Assembly (NCBI GenBank): GCA_002479215.1
Contig: DLME01000064.1
Span: forward strand, 319-12,212
DNA from: Syntrophaceae bacterium UBA7544
GTDB lineage: Bacteria; Desulfobacterota; Syntrophia; Syntrophales; Smithellaceae
DNA: 11,894 nt
Reading direction: 5' to 3'
Shown in pieces: positions 1 to 7,116 of the stretch; positions within the stretch are counted from its first letter, which is position 1; each line of letters starts with the position of its first letter. The notes below the pieces were generated by a model. That model was not told the DNA's origin. It saw only the letters and a program-made list of their open reading frames with translations, and searched no databases. A program made the translations under genes and the position numbers.

Positions 1-618
1 TTCGGCTTTCTCGGGCCCAACGGTGCCGGCAAAACGACCCTTTTCAAGATGATTACCGAGCAGGAAAAACCAGACGCGGGCAATATCCGAATCGGCGATA
101 CGGTAAAGCTTGCTTATGTCGACCAGAGCCGCGACGCTCTTGATTCGGATAAAACCATCTGGGAGATGATTTCTGACGGACAAGATATCGTGGCTATCGG
201 AACCAGACAGGTAAATTCCCGCGCTTATGTTTCGCGATTTAATTTTTCCGGCACCGATCAGCAAAAGAAAGTGGAAACGCTCTCCGGCGGAGAACGCAAC
301 CGCGTCCATCTGGCGCGAATGCTCAAAGAAGGAGCCAACGTGCTTCTGCTTGATGAACCGACCAATGATCTTGACGTTAATACTTTGCGGGCGTTGGAAG
401 ACGCGCTCGAGAATTTTGCCGGCTGTGTTGTGGTCATCAGCCACGACCGCTGGTTTTTAGACAGAATTTGCACGCATATTTTAGCTTTTGAAGGGGAGAG
501 TAAAACGATCTGGTTTGATGGCAACTATTCCGAATACGAAGTTGACCGCAAAAACCGACTGGGAGCGGCAGCCAATCAACCGCATCGTATAAAATATCGT
601 CAACTAACCCGCAGATAA
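1..618 (+). CDS. ettA: EttA, ABC-F translational throttle ATPase (3' part only)
   Basis: The open frame runs in from base 1, so the gene is cut by the window edge; 205 codons remain. They cover the second nucleotide-binding domain of an ABC-F protein: Walker A GPNGAGKT at visible residues 5-12, signature LSGGE at 94-98, Walker B with [11 protein letters not shown] near 115-125, and the switch histidine in [10 protein letters not shown] near 146-155. The tail ([10 protein letters not shown], then RIKYR near the end) matches EttA, which binds the ribosomal E site and gates the first elongation step according to the ATP/ADP ratio. It is cytosolic, with no membrane segment. Other ABC-F paralogues (Uup, YheS) lack this close C-terminal match. 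The first ATPase domain and the P-site interaction linker would lie upstream of the window. It ends convergently with the YhbY-like gene. Confidence 0.93.
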   Translation, partial: FGFLGPNGAGKTTLFKMITEQEKPDAGNIRIGDTVKLAYVDQSRDALDSDKTIWEMISDGQDIVAIGTRQVNSRAYVSRFNFSGTDQQKKVETLSGGERNRVHLARMLKEGANVLLLDEPTNDLDVNTLRALEDALENFAGCVVVISHDRWFLDRICTHILAFEGESKTIWFDGNYSEYEVDRKNRLGAAANQPHRIKYRQLTRR

Positions 619-670
619 AAAAGTAAGCGCGAAAGCTTCCAGACAACAGCCCGATGAACCGAATTAAAAT
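619..670 (-). terminator. Weak terminator candidate after the yhbY-like gene
   Basis: Read on the minus strand, the gap between the two convergent genes contains AAGC, a six-base loop TTTCGC, then GCTT, followed by AC and a run of T. The stem has only four pairs, so this is a weak intrinsic terminator candidate. The T run overlaps the end of ettA. Confidence 0.25.
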
Positions 671-967
671 CTAATCTGCCGGGATTTTTATTTTTCTCAA
701 TTCCGGCTGCGGATGTGGCCGGTAGAAGATGGCAATGTTGCCGATAGTTCCGACTAACTCGCTTTTAGTGAACTGAGCGATTTCCGCGGATATTTCTTTT
801 TTGGCTTCTTTGAACTCGCCGAATTTTACTTTAATCAACTCGTGATCATTTAAGGCAACTTCTGTGGAGGCAATCAATTGGCTGTTAATTCCGTTTTCCC
901 CCACTATCACCAGCGGCTTTAAATGATGCGCTAGAGAGCGTAAATATTTTCTTGTTGAGCCTTTCAT
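671..967 (-). CDS. yhbY: YhbY-like CRM-domain RNA-binding protein
   Basis: The 98-residue protein matches the YhbY family (CRM domain), usually about 97 residues. It is a small basic protein that associates with the pre-50S ribosomal particle and probably helps ribosome assembly in the cytosol. Visible hallmarks are the N-terminal KGSTRKYLRSLAHHLKPLV, then VGENGI (the GxxG RNA-binding loop), NDHELIKVKF in the middle, and a C-terminal IGNIAIFYRP strand. I chose the ATG at 965-967 because AGAAGG lies about 11 bases upstream and the protein then begins where family members do. An ATG at 1007-1009 would add 14 residues (MFKKEGNSKKVIWK) but has no clear ribosome binding site. The gene is convergent with ettA and divergent from the CoA synthetase. 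RNA binding is inferred from the family. Confidence 0.9.
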   Translation of the reverse strand: MKGSTRKYLRSLAHHLKPLVIVGENGINSQLIASTEVALNDHELIKVKFGEFKEAKKEISAEIAQFTKSELVGTIGNIAIFYRPHPQPELRKIKIPAD

Positions 968-1069
968 TTTCCAAATTACCTTCTTTGAATTGCCTTCCTT
1001 CTTGAACATGTACTATCACAACCAAACCGGGCAATAAACATTTATCACAAAATACCAATGTAATATTTC

Positions 1070-1099
1070 TTGATTTCGCTATCTTATTTTGTTTATAAC
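1070..1099 (+). promoter_or_regulatory. Candidate promoter of the CoA synthetase
   Basis: In the 245-base divergent gap between the yhbY-like gene and the CoA synthetase, TTGATT (1070-1075) and TATAAC (1094-1099) are 18 bases apart, a plausible sigma-70 -35/-10 pair. It would give a leader of about 105 bases. A second, weaker pair is TTGTTT (1089-1094) with TACAAT (1114-1119), spaced 19. A seven-base inverted repeat (CTTGATT at 1069, AATCAAG at 1117) brackets the area. I saw no convincing promoter for the yhbY-like gene. Confidence 0.3.
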
Positions 1100-1212
1100 A
1101 ATACAGCACACATTACAATCAAGTCTGAACTGCCAAGTATTTAACAAATTCAGTCAGTTGTATGTCACGTGAAAAAAAAGATGGAAAGGGTAAATGAAAA
1201 GAAGGTGCACCA

Positions 1213-3414
1213 ATGGAGGAAGTTGGCTTAGTTAATAAAGACGTCAAAGCGAAAATCATATCCCTGACAGAGGCTCAATCAAAAAAATTATTAAAAAGTT
1301 ACGGCGTGCCGGTTGTGGAAGAAACTGTTGCCCTGACTATAGAAGAAGCAGTTTCCCAGGCCAGCATTATCGGCTTTCCTGTTGTCGTAAAGGGTCTGGG
1401 ACCGAAACTGACTCACAAGACGGAAAGAGGCCTGGTGAAGTTGAATCTGCACTTAGCCGAGGAAGTGGCGAGCGCCTGTTTGGAAATTCAGAAATCAGCG
1501 GGAGAGGATTTAGAAGGATTCTTATTACAGCCGTTAATTGAAGGAAAAAGGGAATTTGTGGCTGGTCTGTTTCGTGATGGACAGTTCGGACCGGTGGTGA
1601 TGTTTGGATTGGGAGGTGTATTTACCGAGGCGTTAGAAGATGTTGTTTTCCGAATAGCTCCTTTTGGCGAGATTCAAGCCAAAGGCATGATGGATGAGCT
1701 TTTATCACGGAAATTGCTGGGCGATTTTCGTGGCGAGCATGCCGCCGATGAGCAGCAATTAATCAATGTATTGATGGGATTATCGCGCTTGGGAATGGAA
1801 CGTCCCGAAGTGAAAGAAGTCGATATTAATCCTTTATTGATTGCTCCTGATGGCCGTGTGACCGCCGTCGATGCTCTTGTGGTTCTTAATCAGGAGAATG
1901 CTTCGGTTGATAGCAATTTAGAGGAAGAAAGGACGCCCCAGGAAATCAAAGCCATCAATGCCACCCTCGACGCGATGATTCACGCGAAAAGCATTGCTGT
2001 CATCGGCGCGGTGAGACCCCGCACCAGAGGTTTCCGCGGCATGTTCGGCTGCATTAAGGATTTTGGTTTCCCGGGAACACTCTATCCGATAAATCCGAAG
2101 GCCGAAGAAATAGACGGTATCAAGACATATCCCTCTCTTGTTTCATTGCCTAAACCGGTTGATCTGGTTGTTATTGCCGTTCCGGCGCCATTTGTGCCCG
2201 ACGCTCTTAGGGATTGCGTCGCTTCCGGAAGTAAAAATGTCCACATTTTTTCTTCCGGTTTCAAGGAAACGGGCGAAGAAGCAGGTACGAAGCTCCAGGC
2301 AGAAATTGAAAAAATCGCCCAAGAAGGAAAGCTCAATGTCATCGGTCCTAACTGCATGGGATTATATGTCCCCAAATCGCGTATCCTGACCTGGATTGGA
2401 GCTCCCGAAAAAAGCGGTCCTGTTTCTTTTGTCAGTCAAAGCGGAGGACATGCGCAGGATTTTACCAATTACGCCAACGTGCATTTCGGCATTTATTTTA
2501 ATAAGGTCATCAGTTACGGCAATGCCCTGACGCTGGATAGCACCGATTTCCTCGAATATCTGGCCAATGATGACGAGACTAAAATTATTACAATGTATCT
2601 AGAGGGAGTAAAAAACGGGCGAAAGCTTCTGGAGCTGATTACTAAAATCAATCGAAAAAAACCGGTCATCATTTTGAAAGGCGGTTTGACGGAATCGGGC
2701 GCGAGGGCGGTATCATCCCATACCGGTTCCATGGCCGGAGGCGAGAAGATATGGAATGCCTTTTTCCAACAGAGCGGCGCGGTAAGAGTAAGTTCGTTGG
2801 AGGAAATGGCCGAAGTCACAGAGGCCTTTCTTCATTTAGGTAAGGCTCACGGCCGCCGGGTGGCTGTTATCGGAACCGGCGGAGGCATCGGTGTTGCCGC
2901 GGCGGATAGCTGTGCCCAAGCGGGGTTGGACCTCCCCGTATTGCCGCAGGAAGTCACCCAAAAACTTCGGGAATTCATACCTCCCGCCGGAAATATGATT
3001 CGCAATCCCATTGATGCACACATACTGTTTCTCGATCTGGAGATGCTAGGAAAAACTTTAGCACTACTTTCTTCTAAATACATTGATATGTTCGTTATTT
3101 CCCTCCATCTCGAATGGCTGTATAATTTTGACAACGGTGCCCAAATAAAAAACATTGCTACATACATGGCTCAATCGGCGCGCAAGCATGCCAACGGAAA
3201 GCCGCTTGTGGTTGTCTGGCGGCAATATCAGCCCGATCCGAAATACGCGAAAAAGCGTATGATGCTGGAAAAAATTCTACAGGAAGCAGGCATCCCCGTC
3301 TATGAAGGCTTACAACGGGCAGTATTTGCATTGGCTAAACTGGCTGAATACCATGAATTTCAAAGAAAGCAGACTGACGATAAGAAAAAAAGTTGTGCCG
3401 AAAAAAAATGTTAG
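1213..3414 (+). CDS. ADP-forming acyl/acetyl-CoA synthetase, ATP-grasp (beta) then CoA-binding (alpha) order
   Basis: This 733-residue protein belongs to the NDP-forming acyl-CoA synthetase family, which interconverts acyl-CoA + ADP + Pi with acid + CoA + ATP through a phosphohistidine and can make ATP from acetyl-CoA. Residues 15-225 are the ATP-grasp (beta) part: VVVKGL near 57-62, the conserved histidine in LTHKTERG (H68), and EVDINPL near 202-208. Residues 250-395 are the CoA-binding Rossmann domain (SIAVIGAV, YPINPKAEEI, VIGPNCMG). Residues 400-560 are the ligase domain (VSQSGG, YLEG with E464, and SSHTGSMAGG with H503 as the likely phosphohistidine). Residues 590-710 form a further ligase-type domain. 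ATG at 1213 follows AGAAGG by seven bases. Many single-chain members have the opposite order, alpha then beta. The first Asp of the usual GNxxD(V/L)D loop is Thr440. The tail KKKSCAEKKC is lysine-rich with two cysteines. The acid substrate cannot be read from the sequence; acetate is the default guess. Confidence 0.9.
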   Translation: MEEVGLVNKDVKAKIISLTEAQSKKLLKSYGVPVVEETVALTIEEAVSQASIIGFPVVVKGLGPKLTHKTERGLVKLNLHLAEEVASACLEIQKSAGEDLEGFLLQPLIEGKREFVAGLFRDGQFGPVVMFGLGGVFTEALEDVVFRIAPFGEIQAKGMMDELLSRKLLGDFRGEHAADEQQLINVLMGLSRLGMERPEVKEVDINPLLIAPDGRVTAVDALVVLNQENASVDSNLEEERTPQEIKAINATLDAMIHAKSIAVIGAVRPRTRGFRGMFGCIKDFGFPGTLYPINPKAEEIDGIKTYPSLVSLPKPVDLVVIAVPAPFVPDALRDCVASGSKNVHIFSSGFKETGEEAGTKLQAEIEKIAQEGKLNVIGPNCMGLYVPKSRILTWIGAPEKSGPVSFVSQSGGHAQDFTNYANVHFGIYFNKVISYGNALTLDSTDFLEYLANDDETKIITMYLEGVKNGRKLLELITKINRKKPVIILKGGLTESGARAVSSHTGSMAGGEKIWNAFFQQSGAVRVSSLEEMAEVTEAFLHLGKAHGRRVAVIGTGGGIGVAAADSCAQAGLDLPVLPQEVTQKLREFIPPAGNMIRNPIDAHILFLDLEMLGKTLALLSSKYIDMFVISLHLEWLYNFDNGAQIKNIATYMAQSARKHANGKPLVVVWRQYQPDPKYAKKRMMLEKILQEAGIPVYEGLQRAVFALAKLAEYHEFQRKQTDDKKKSCAEKKC

Positions 3415-3418
3415 TTTC

Positions 3419-3469
3419 TGTTCGGAGCGAACAAGGGTAGGCCATCTAATCTATGCCTCGGCATTTTTT
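3419..3469. terminator. Weak convergent terminator candidates
   Basis: Two short hairpins lie where the CoA synthetase and sensor kinase genes converge. TGTTCG-GAG-CGAACA (3419-3433) has a perfect six-pair stem; on the minus strand a T run follows only about ten bases later. ATGC-CTCG-GCAT then five T (3453-3469, plus strand) has only four stem pairs and overlaps the kinase stop codon. Either could stop transcription, but neither is strong. Confidence 0.3.
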
Positions 3470-4683
3470 AGCGCCGCTGCCAGATAAATAGAAAATGTCG
3501 TTCCGGAATTGACGATGGATTCCACGGTAATCAAGCCATTGTGGTTTTTGATAATGGAATCGCTGATCGCCAGCCCCAGACCGATTCCTCCCCGTTCCTT
3601 CTTCTCTTTGGTTGTAAAATAGGGATCGAATATCCGGGAAAGGTTTTCTCTGGGTATGCCAATGCCAGTGTCTTTAATAATAATCCGGATATAGTTGCCT
3701 TGTCCCAGCGTCCGAATATTTGTTACGGTCGTTGTATTTTCGGCAATAAGCTCCACGGTGCCACCGTTAGTCATGCCTTCCTTGGCGTTAATTAAAATAT
3801 TTTCTATCACTTGCCTGATTTGTACAGCATCGATTTCAGAAGGCCACAGGTCTTTTGCTATAGAAATGTTACAAATGACACCGGAATCATTAAAGACATT
3901 TTCCGCTGCTTCTCTTAACAGCGGTTCTAATTTTTCCACTTTGTGGACAGGATAACCTCCCTGCGCGAATGTAGTCAGCCGGTGAGCTAATTCTTTTGCC
4001 TGCAGGCCGGCGCGTTCTACTACGGCCAAACCATCCTCCATAATTTTGTCCTCATCCGTAGCGGATATTTTGGCCAGAAAGACGTTTCTCAGAATAGCGG
4101 TAAGCAGGCTGTCAAAATCTTTGGCCACACCGTCGGCAAACGTGCCCAGTGATTCCACCTTGCTTCTACGAAGCAGCTCTTCTTCCGCCATTTTTTGTTC
4201 GGTAATGTCTTCGAGCGTTTCCATCACGCCGAATATATTGTCGTTTGGATCTCTGATGGCCGCGGAAGTTATACGAAACCATTTCCCCTTTTCGCCCAGA
4301 TCGGGAAAATAATCCGTAACCTCGTAAGCTTCCTCCAGCAAATTTGATTTCGCCCAGTTTCCAGAGTAAAAATTGGTAATCTGTTCGACCTTGTTATCCA
4401 GAATCAAATCTGCCATGCACGGACGCTGTGTTTTATAAAATACCCGCCAGTGCTGATTGGTGCCGACAATTTCACGAGGGCTGATTTTACTCAGCGCCTG
4501 CAAGGCTTTGTTCCAGTAAATTACTTTGTGCTCTTTGGATATTACGAACGCGGGAATGGGAGAGCCGCGGATAATACTGATTAATTTTAGCTCATCCCGG
4601 CGGCCGCGCCACATCACATAGGCAAAGCTGACAATGACTGTCATCGCCAGACTCAAAATAAAAATTAGGAAATTAATATTCAT
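3451..4683 (-). CDS. Membrane-anchored PAS sensor kinase lacking the H-box histidine
   Basis: With the ATG start the protein has 410 residues. Residues 5-25 form one membrane helix, followed by a basic WRGRR stop. A PAS domain (about 32-165) carries YWNKALQ and HWRVFYKTQRPCMADLIL and ends in the DITEQKMAEEELLRRSK linker. A dimerisation helix pair (about 170-240) is followed by a complete HATPase domain: N-box ENILINAKEGM, G1 DTGIGIP, F-box IFDPYFTTKEK, G2 GGIGLGLAI. The H-box, normally AGGIAHDFNNLL in this kinase class, reads ADGVAKDFDSLL, so the phosphorylated His is Lys188 (bases 4120-4122), and the residue four places on is Ser instead of Asn. ATP binding looks intact but classical autophosphorylation should be impossible. 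A TTG six bases upstream (4689) is an alternative start; GAAGAG precedes both. An inverted repeat TATTCT/AGAATA (4729-4751) lies upstream. No response regulator is adjacent. It may be a pseudokinase partner or a decaying gene, though the frame is fully open. Confidence 0.88.
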   Translation of the reverse strand: MNINFLIFILSLAMTVIVSFAYVMWRGRRDELKLISIIRGSPIPAFVISKEHKVIYWNKALQALSKISPREIVGTNQHWRVFYKTQRPCMADLILDNKVEQITNFYSGNWAKSNLLEEAYEVTDYFPDLGEKGKWFRITSAAIRDPNDNIFGVMETLEDITEQKMAEEELLRRSKVESLGTFADGVAKDFDSLLTAILRNVFLAKISATDEDKIMEDGLAVVERAGLQAKELAHRLTTFAQGGYPVHKVEKLEPLLREAAENVFNDSGVICNISIAKDLWPSEIDAVQIRQVIENILINAKEGMTNGGTVELIAENTTTVTNIRTLGQGNYIRIIIKDTGIGIPRENLSRIFDPYFTTKEKKERGGIGLGLAISDSIIKNHNGLITVESIVNSGTTFSIYLAAALKNAEA

Positions 4684-4872
4684 GTCCAACTTGCTCTTCG
4701 AAAATAATTCAGGCTGAAAATAAATTCCTATTCTAAGATATTTTCAGAATAAAAATATTATCTCCGGCTAATGCATTTTAAAATAAGCCAGTTTGCAGGC
4801 AATTCGATAGCAAGATTGGAGGAAAAAAGCAAGTGTGAGGATAGAAAATACAGACAGCGCAGGAAAGCTGGT

Positions 4873-5136
4873 TCATACTCCTGATTTCTTGTAAATTTCC
4901 CGCCTGTGGCCAATTCTAAGAATGAGAACGTCGTTATCAATGATGGTGAATATTACCCTGTAATCTCCCACTCGCATTTTTCTTAATCCGGCAAATTCAC
5001 CTTTGAGAACCGGATATGATTCAGCACGTGCAGAGATATCCTTTTCGATTTTGCCAAGAATCCGGCGTGCCTCCTTTTTATCGAGACGGCTGAGGTCTCT
5101 TTCAATGGATTTCTTGTATTTGATATTAAAGGCCAA
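4873..5136 (-). CDS. RelE/ParE-family toxin of a type II toxin-antitoxin pair
   Basis: The 87-residue protein fits the RelE/ParE fold in length and pattern: an N-terminal helical hairpin (KKSIERDLSRLDKKEARRIL), then LKGEFAGLRKMRVGDYRVIF and the C-terminal GHRREIYKK. Basic residues at RelE-type active positions are present (K53, R55, R60, R78, R79, Y82). RelE members cleave mRNA in the ribosomal A site, whereas ParE members poison gyrase. The GHRREIYK ending favours the RelE side, but that is a family inference. The start is TTG at 5134-5136, supported by GAGGA six bases upstream and an 11-base overlap with the antitoxin gene, which implies translational coupling. No separate promoter is visible. 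The gene appears intact. Confidence 0.88.
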   Translation of the reverse strand: MAFNIKYKKSIERDLSRLDKKEARRILGKIEKDISARAESYPVLKGEFAGLRKMRVGDYRVIFTIIDNDVLILRIGHRREIYKKSGV

Positions 5137-5344
5137 GAGTTTTCCTCAACCCTTTTCCTGAAATAATAACATCCTTCGGATTTCTCAAACGGTCAATGGC
5201 GATCCGCAAATCAGCAAAATCTTCAATATATGCTTCCAATGCCTTTTGGATATGAAAAGAACGCGGCCTTTCCGTTTCTTTCGCAATATCGTCAAGATGC
5301 TTTGTTAACTCGTCGGGAAGACGAATAGACACTGTAGCTCTCAT
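5126..5344 (-). CDS. Ribbon-helix-helix (CopG/RelB-type) antitoxin
   Basis: The 72-residue protein begins with the DNA-contacting strand RATVSIRLPDEL, followed by the two helices of a ribbon-helix-helix dimer (LTKHLDDIAKETERPRSFHIQKALEAYIED, about residues 13-42). The C-terminal part (DLRIAIDRLRNPKDVIISGKG) is the likely toxin-binding tail. Antitoxins of this type bind and neutralise the cognate RelE/ParE toxin and repress their own operon. ATG at 5342-5344 follows AAGGGG by six bases. The gene precedes and overlaps the toxin gene, the usual order for such pairs. Confidence 0.9.
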   Translation of the reverse strand: MRATVSIRLPDELTKHLDDIAKETERPRSFHIQKALEAYIEDFADLRIAIDRLRNPKDVIISGKGLRKTLGL

Positions 5345-5367
5345 AATATACCCCTTTTAGATTACTT

Positions 5368-5403
5368 GTGATGTATTGTATACGATTTATTACATGTATG
5401 CAA
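5368..5403 (-). promoter_or_regulatory. Toxin-antitoxin promoter with palindromic operator candidates
   Basis: On the minus strand, TTGCAT (5403-5398) and TACAAT (5380-5375) are exactly 17 bases apart, a good sigma-70 geometry that would start transcription about 25 bases before the antitoxin ATG. Short palindromes overlap it: TACATGTA at 5391-5398 next to the -35, and GTATAC at 5378-5383 on the -10. These are candidate sites for autorepression by the ribbon-helix-helix antitoxin. A further palindrome, GATCA-CA-TGATC (5418-5429), lies just upstream. Confidence 0.5.
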
Positions 5404-5466
5404 GAATTATATTTTCAGATCACATGATCACCGGCGGATTAATTAAGAAACACCTTTTGATAAGTT

Positions 5467-5495
5467 CCAAAAAGTTACCGGATTGTTGAGCTAGT
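5467..5495. repeat. 29-base direct repeat, copy 1
   Basis: The copy begins CCAAAAAGTTACCG and ends TGAGCTAGT. It matches 6097-6125 at 26 of 29 positions in the same orientation. It lies after the stop codon of the AT-rich membrane protein gene and lacks the GGGGAC/GTCCCC outer arms seen around copy 2. Confidence 0.85.
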
Positions 5496-5544
5496 ACCTC
5501 TGTGCTATTTATCGGCGTTTCCTTTTACCGTTACCATTACTCAG

Positions 5545-6045
5545 TTATTTAACCGCAACTTTAAAGTAATCAATTGCTATAAATGTGAGATTCAAAACAA
5601 TACTAAAAATAAGACCGGAAGCGATACAACCGAGAATTGCGGTTCTAAATTCAACTTCTTTTCTTTCTGACTTGAAAGCTAAAGGCATTATTTCTATAAT
5701 TATAAAAACAATTATTGCTACGGCAAGAATGGAGATGATCATATAAAATTTACCTAATTTTTCAAAGTACTGGTAAATTGTTTGTGATATAAAAAAAACA
5801 AATGAAGCAATAATGCCCAAAATTATATTTTTCAGATAATATTTTGTGTCAACTTTTTTTGTAAATAGAGGAAAAATGAAAATAAATATTAAAAGAAGAA
5901 TTGTTCCAACTGTTATTCCGGTAGCAAGCTGTATAAAAAAGACATTACTCTGATCCATGCTTATATAATATAGCGCAAACAAAATGGCGCTTAAAATTAT
6001 TGCCTTAAAAATAAGTCTCGAAATAAAGCTTGCGGCTCTTTTCAT
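5545..6045 (-). CDS. Unrecognised AT-rich five-helix integral membrane protein
   Basis: I do not recognise the family. The 166-residue protein has about five hydrophobic segments (roughly residues 10-28, 36-61, 70-92, 99-123 and 136-160) separated by short basic loops such as FTKKVDTKYYLKN and KSERKEVEFR. The N-terminus MKRAASFISRLIFK is positively charged, favouring a cytoplasmic start. No enzymatic motif, cysteine pair or conserved acidic cluster stands out. ATG at 6043-6045 follows TAAGGAG by eight bases, a strong ribosome binding site, so the gene is probably expressed. Base composition differs from neighbours: 5701-5820 has 31 G/C in 120 bases. It sits alone between two near-identical direct repeats, suggesting transferred DNA. 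The function is unknown; a small inner-membrane accessory or immunity-type protein is possible but unsupported. Confidence 0.75.
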   Translation of the reverse strand: MKRAASFISRLIFKAIILSAILFALYYISMDQSNVFFIQLATGITVGTILLLIFIFIFPLFTKKVDTKYYLKNIILGIIASFVFFISQTIYQYFEKLGKFYMIISILAVAIIVFIIIEIMPLAFKSERKEVEFRTAILGCIASGLIFSIVLNLTFIAIDYFKVAVK

Positions 6046-6087
6046 TAAATTATCTCCTTAAAATTACTTTGATCAGAACTATCTTTA

Positions 6088-6137
6088 GGGGACTTACCAA
6101 AAAGTTACCGAATTAGTGAGCTAGTTCAACCGTCCCC
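6088..6137. repeat. REP-like hairpin element containing repeat copy 2
   Basis: This 50-base element is bounded by GGGGAC (6088-6093) and its complement GTCCCC (6132-6137). Inside is a second hairpin, GAATTAG-TGAG-CTAGTTC (6110-6127), with seven pairs including one G-T. The 29-base direct repeat copy 2 occupies 6097-6125. The nested palindrome resembles the REP sequences mobilised by REP-associated tyrosine transposases, but no transposase is in the window. It lies between the hydrolase gene and the membrane protein gene. Confidence 0.55.
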
Positions 6138-6234
6138 CATTATTTCCTTGGCGCGAGATTTCAATATATTCCGGTTATAAACCTGCAGGTGGGACAGTAA
6201 TTTTAATCATCGTCATGTCCTCGCAATGATGTCA

Positions 6235-7116
6235 TTAACCCAGAACTTTCTGCATCCACTTCCAGATCGCCCCGAAGGTCTCGTCCCTGTTCACTTCGTT
6301 GAAGTTCTCATGATAGTTCTTTTCATGGACGATTAATGTCAGGAGCTTTAATGGAATCGAATACAAGGCGTTCTTGCTGCCCTGGATGTCGGCAAGTTGA
6401 TCTTCGCCGGCCAGGACGGCAAACACCGGGAAACGTTCCCACGTCTTCATGTTTTTAATCACCCACGCCTGGGTCTTTTCGCTCTCCACGCCCAATTTTG
6501 CAGAAGCCGTTGTCCCCCTCAAGCCGATCGCCTCGTCATAATGGTGACGGACGGTAATCTTCTCGTCATGGGTTAGCACATCCGTAAGGGCCGGGGGTTT
6601 GACGGCGAAGGTTGGATGTATCCTCGCTATTAACTTGGCGATCTTTTTCATGATGGCCGGGATCTTGACCCTGTTTTCCAGCCAGGGAGAAGAAACGATG
6701 AAGCCCTTGATATCGGTCTTTTTCGCCAAGGTCAGGGCGTACTTCAGGGCGATGAGTGCACCATTGGAATGACAAATGATAAAGATCGGGGCTTGGGGAT
6801 GGCGCTCTTTCACCCAAGAATAGAATTTGTGTATATCATCGACATATTCGTCGTAGGAATTGATATGGAAAAAAACCTTCCCCTTCTCATTGTATTTCGG
6901 ATAGGTTCCATGCCATCGCAGATCCGGGGCATAGGTGGCAACACCCTTCTCCTTGAAATACATGGCCGGCGTCACCCAATCACCGCCATGAGCCATACCG
7001 CCATGGATACCAATCATCACAGCCTTGACCTCCTGGTCTGGCAACCATTCATAGACGAGGAGTTTTGTCTTTGCATCAGCTTGAAATAATTCTGTCTTTG
7101 TTTCTGAAAAATTCAC
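6235..7116 (-). CDS. Alpha/beta hydrolase, serine aminopeptidase S33 / monoacylglycerol lipase type
   Basis: The 293-residue protein has the full alpha/beta-hydrolase layout of lysophospholipases and monoglyceride lipases (PldB-like, COG2267). The oxyanion region is IGIHGGMAHGGDW (about 35-47). YAPDLRWHG (62-70) follows, as in the family's DxRGHG segment. The nucleophile elbow is ICHSNGA with Ser117, AGEDQLAD supplies Asp239, and YHENFNE supplies His269; HExFNE is characteristic of this lipase subgroup. The residue two before the serine is Cys instead of the usual Gly. There is no signal peptide, so it is probably cytosolic or peripheral, acting on glycerolipids or other esters; the substrate is not readable. 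The start is GTG at 7114-7116, preceded by AAGGA at six bases. It stands alone, with 189 bases to the next gene, and shows no sign of truncation. Confidence 0.88.
   Translation of the reverse strand: MNFSETKTELFQADAKTKLLVYEWLPDQEVKAVMIGIHGGMAHGGDWVTPAMYFKEKGVATYAPDLRWHGTYPKYNEKGKVFFHINSYDEYVDDIHKFYSWVKERHPQAPIFIICHSNGALIALKYALTLAKKTDIKGFIVSSPWLENRVKIPAIMKKIAKLIARIHPTFAVKPPALTDVLTHDEKITVRHHYDEAIGLRGTTASAKLGVESEKTQAWVIKNMKTWERFPVFAVLAGEDQLADIQGSKNALYSIPLKLLTLIVHEKNYHENFNEVNRDETFGAIWKWMQKVLG

Noticed and set aside
968..1009. Upstream ATG extending the YhbY-like protein by 14 residues
   Set aside because: No ribosome binding site precedes it, and family members begin at the inner ATG, which has AGAAGG upstream.
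2082..2375. Open frames on the opposite strand inside the CoA synthetase gene and similar ones inside the kinase and flavoprotein genes
   Set aside because: They are covered by strongly conserved coding frames, have no ribosome binding sites of note and show no family pattern.
5345..5544. Possible small gene or CRISPR-like repeat between the antitoxin gene and the membrane protein gene
   Set aside because: No spaced repeat series or start-plus-ribosome-site frame is present; the stretch is explained by the promoter region and a single copy of the direct repeat.
6490..7116. Cys in place of Gly two residues before the nucleophile serine of the hydrolase as a sign of inactivation
   Set aside because: The position tolerates small residues and the Ser, Asp and His of the triad are all in place, so the enzyme is probably active.
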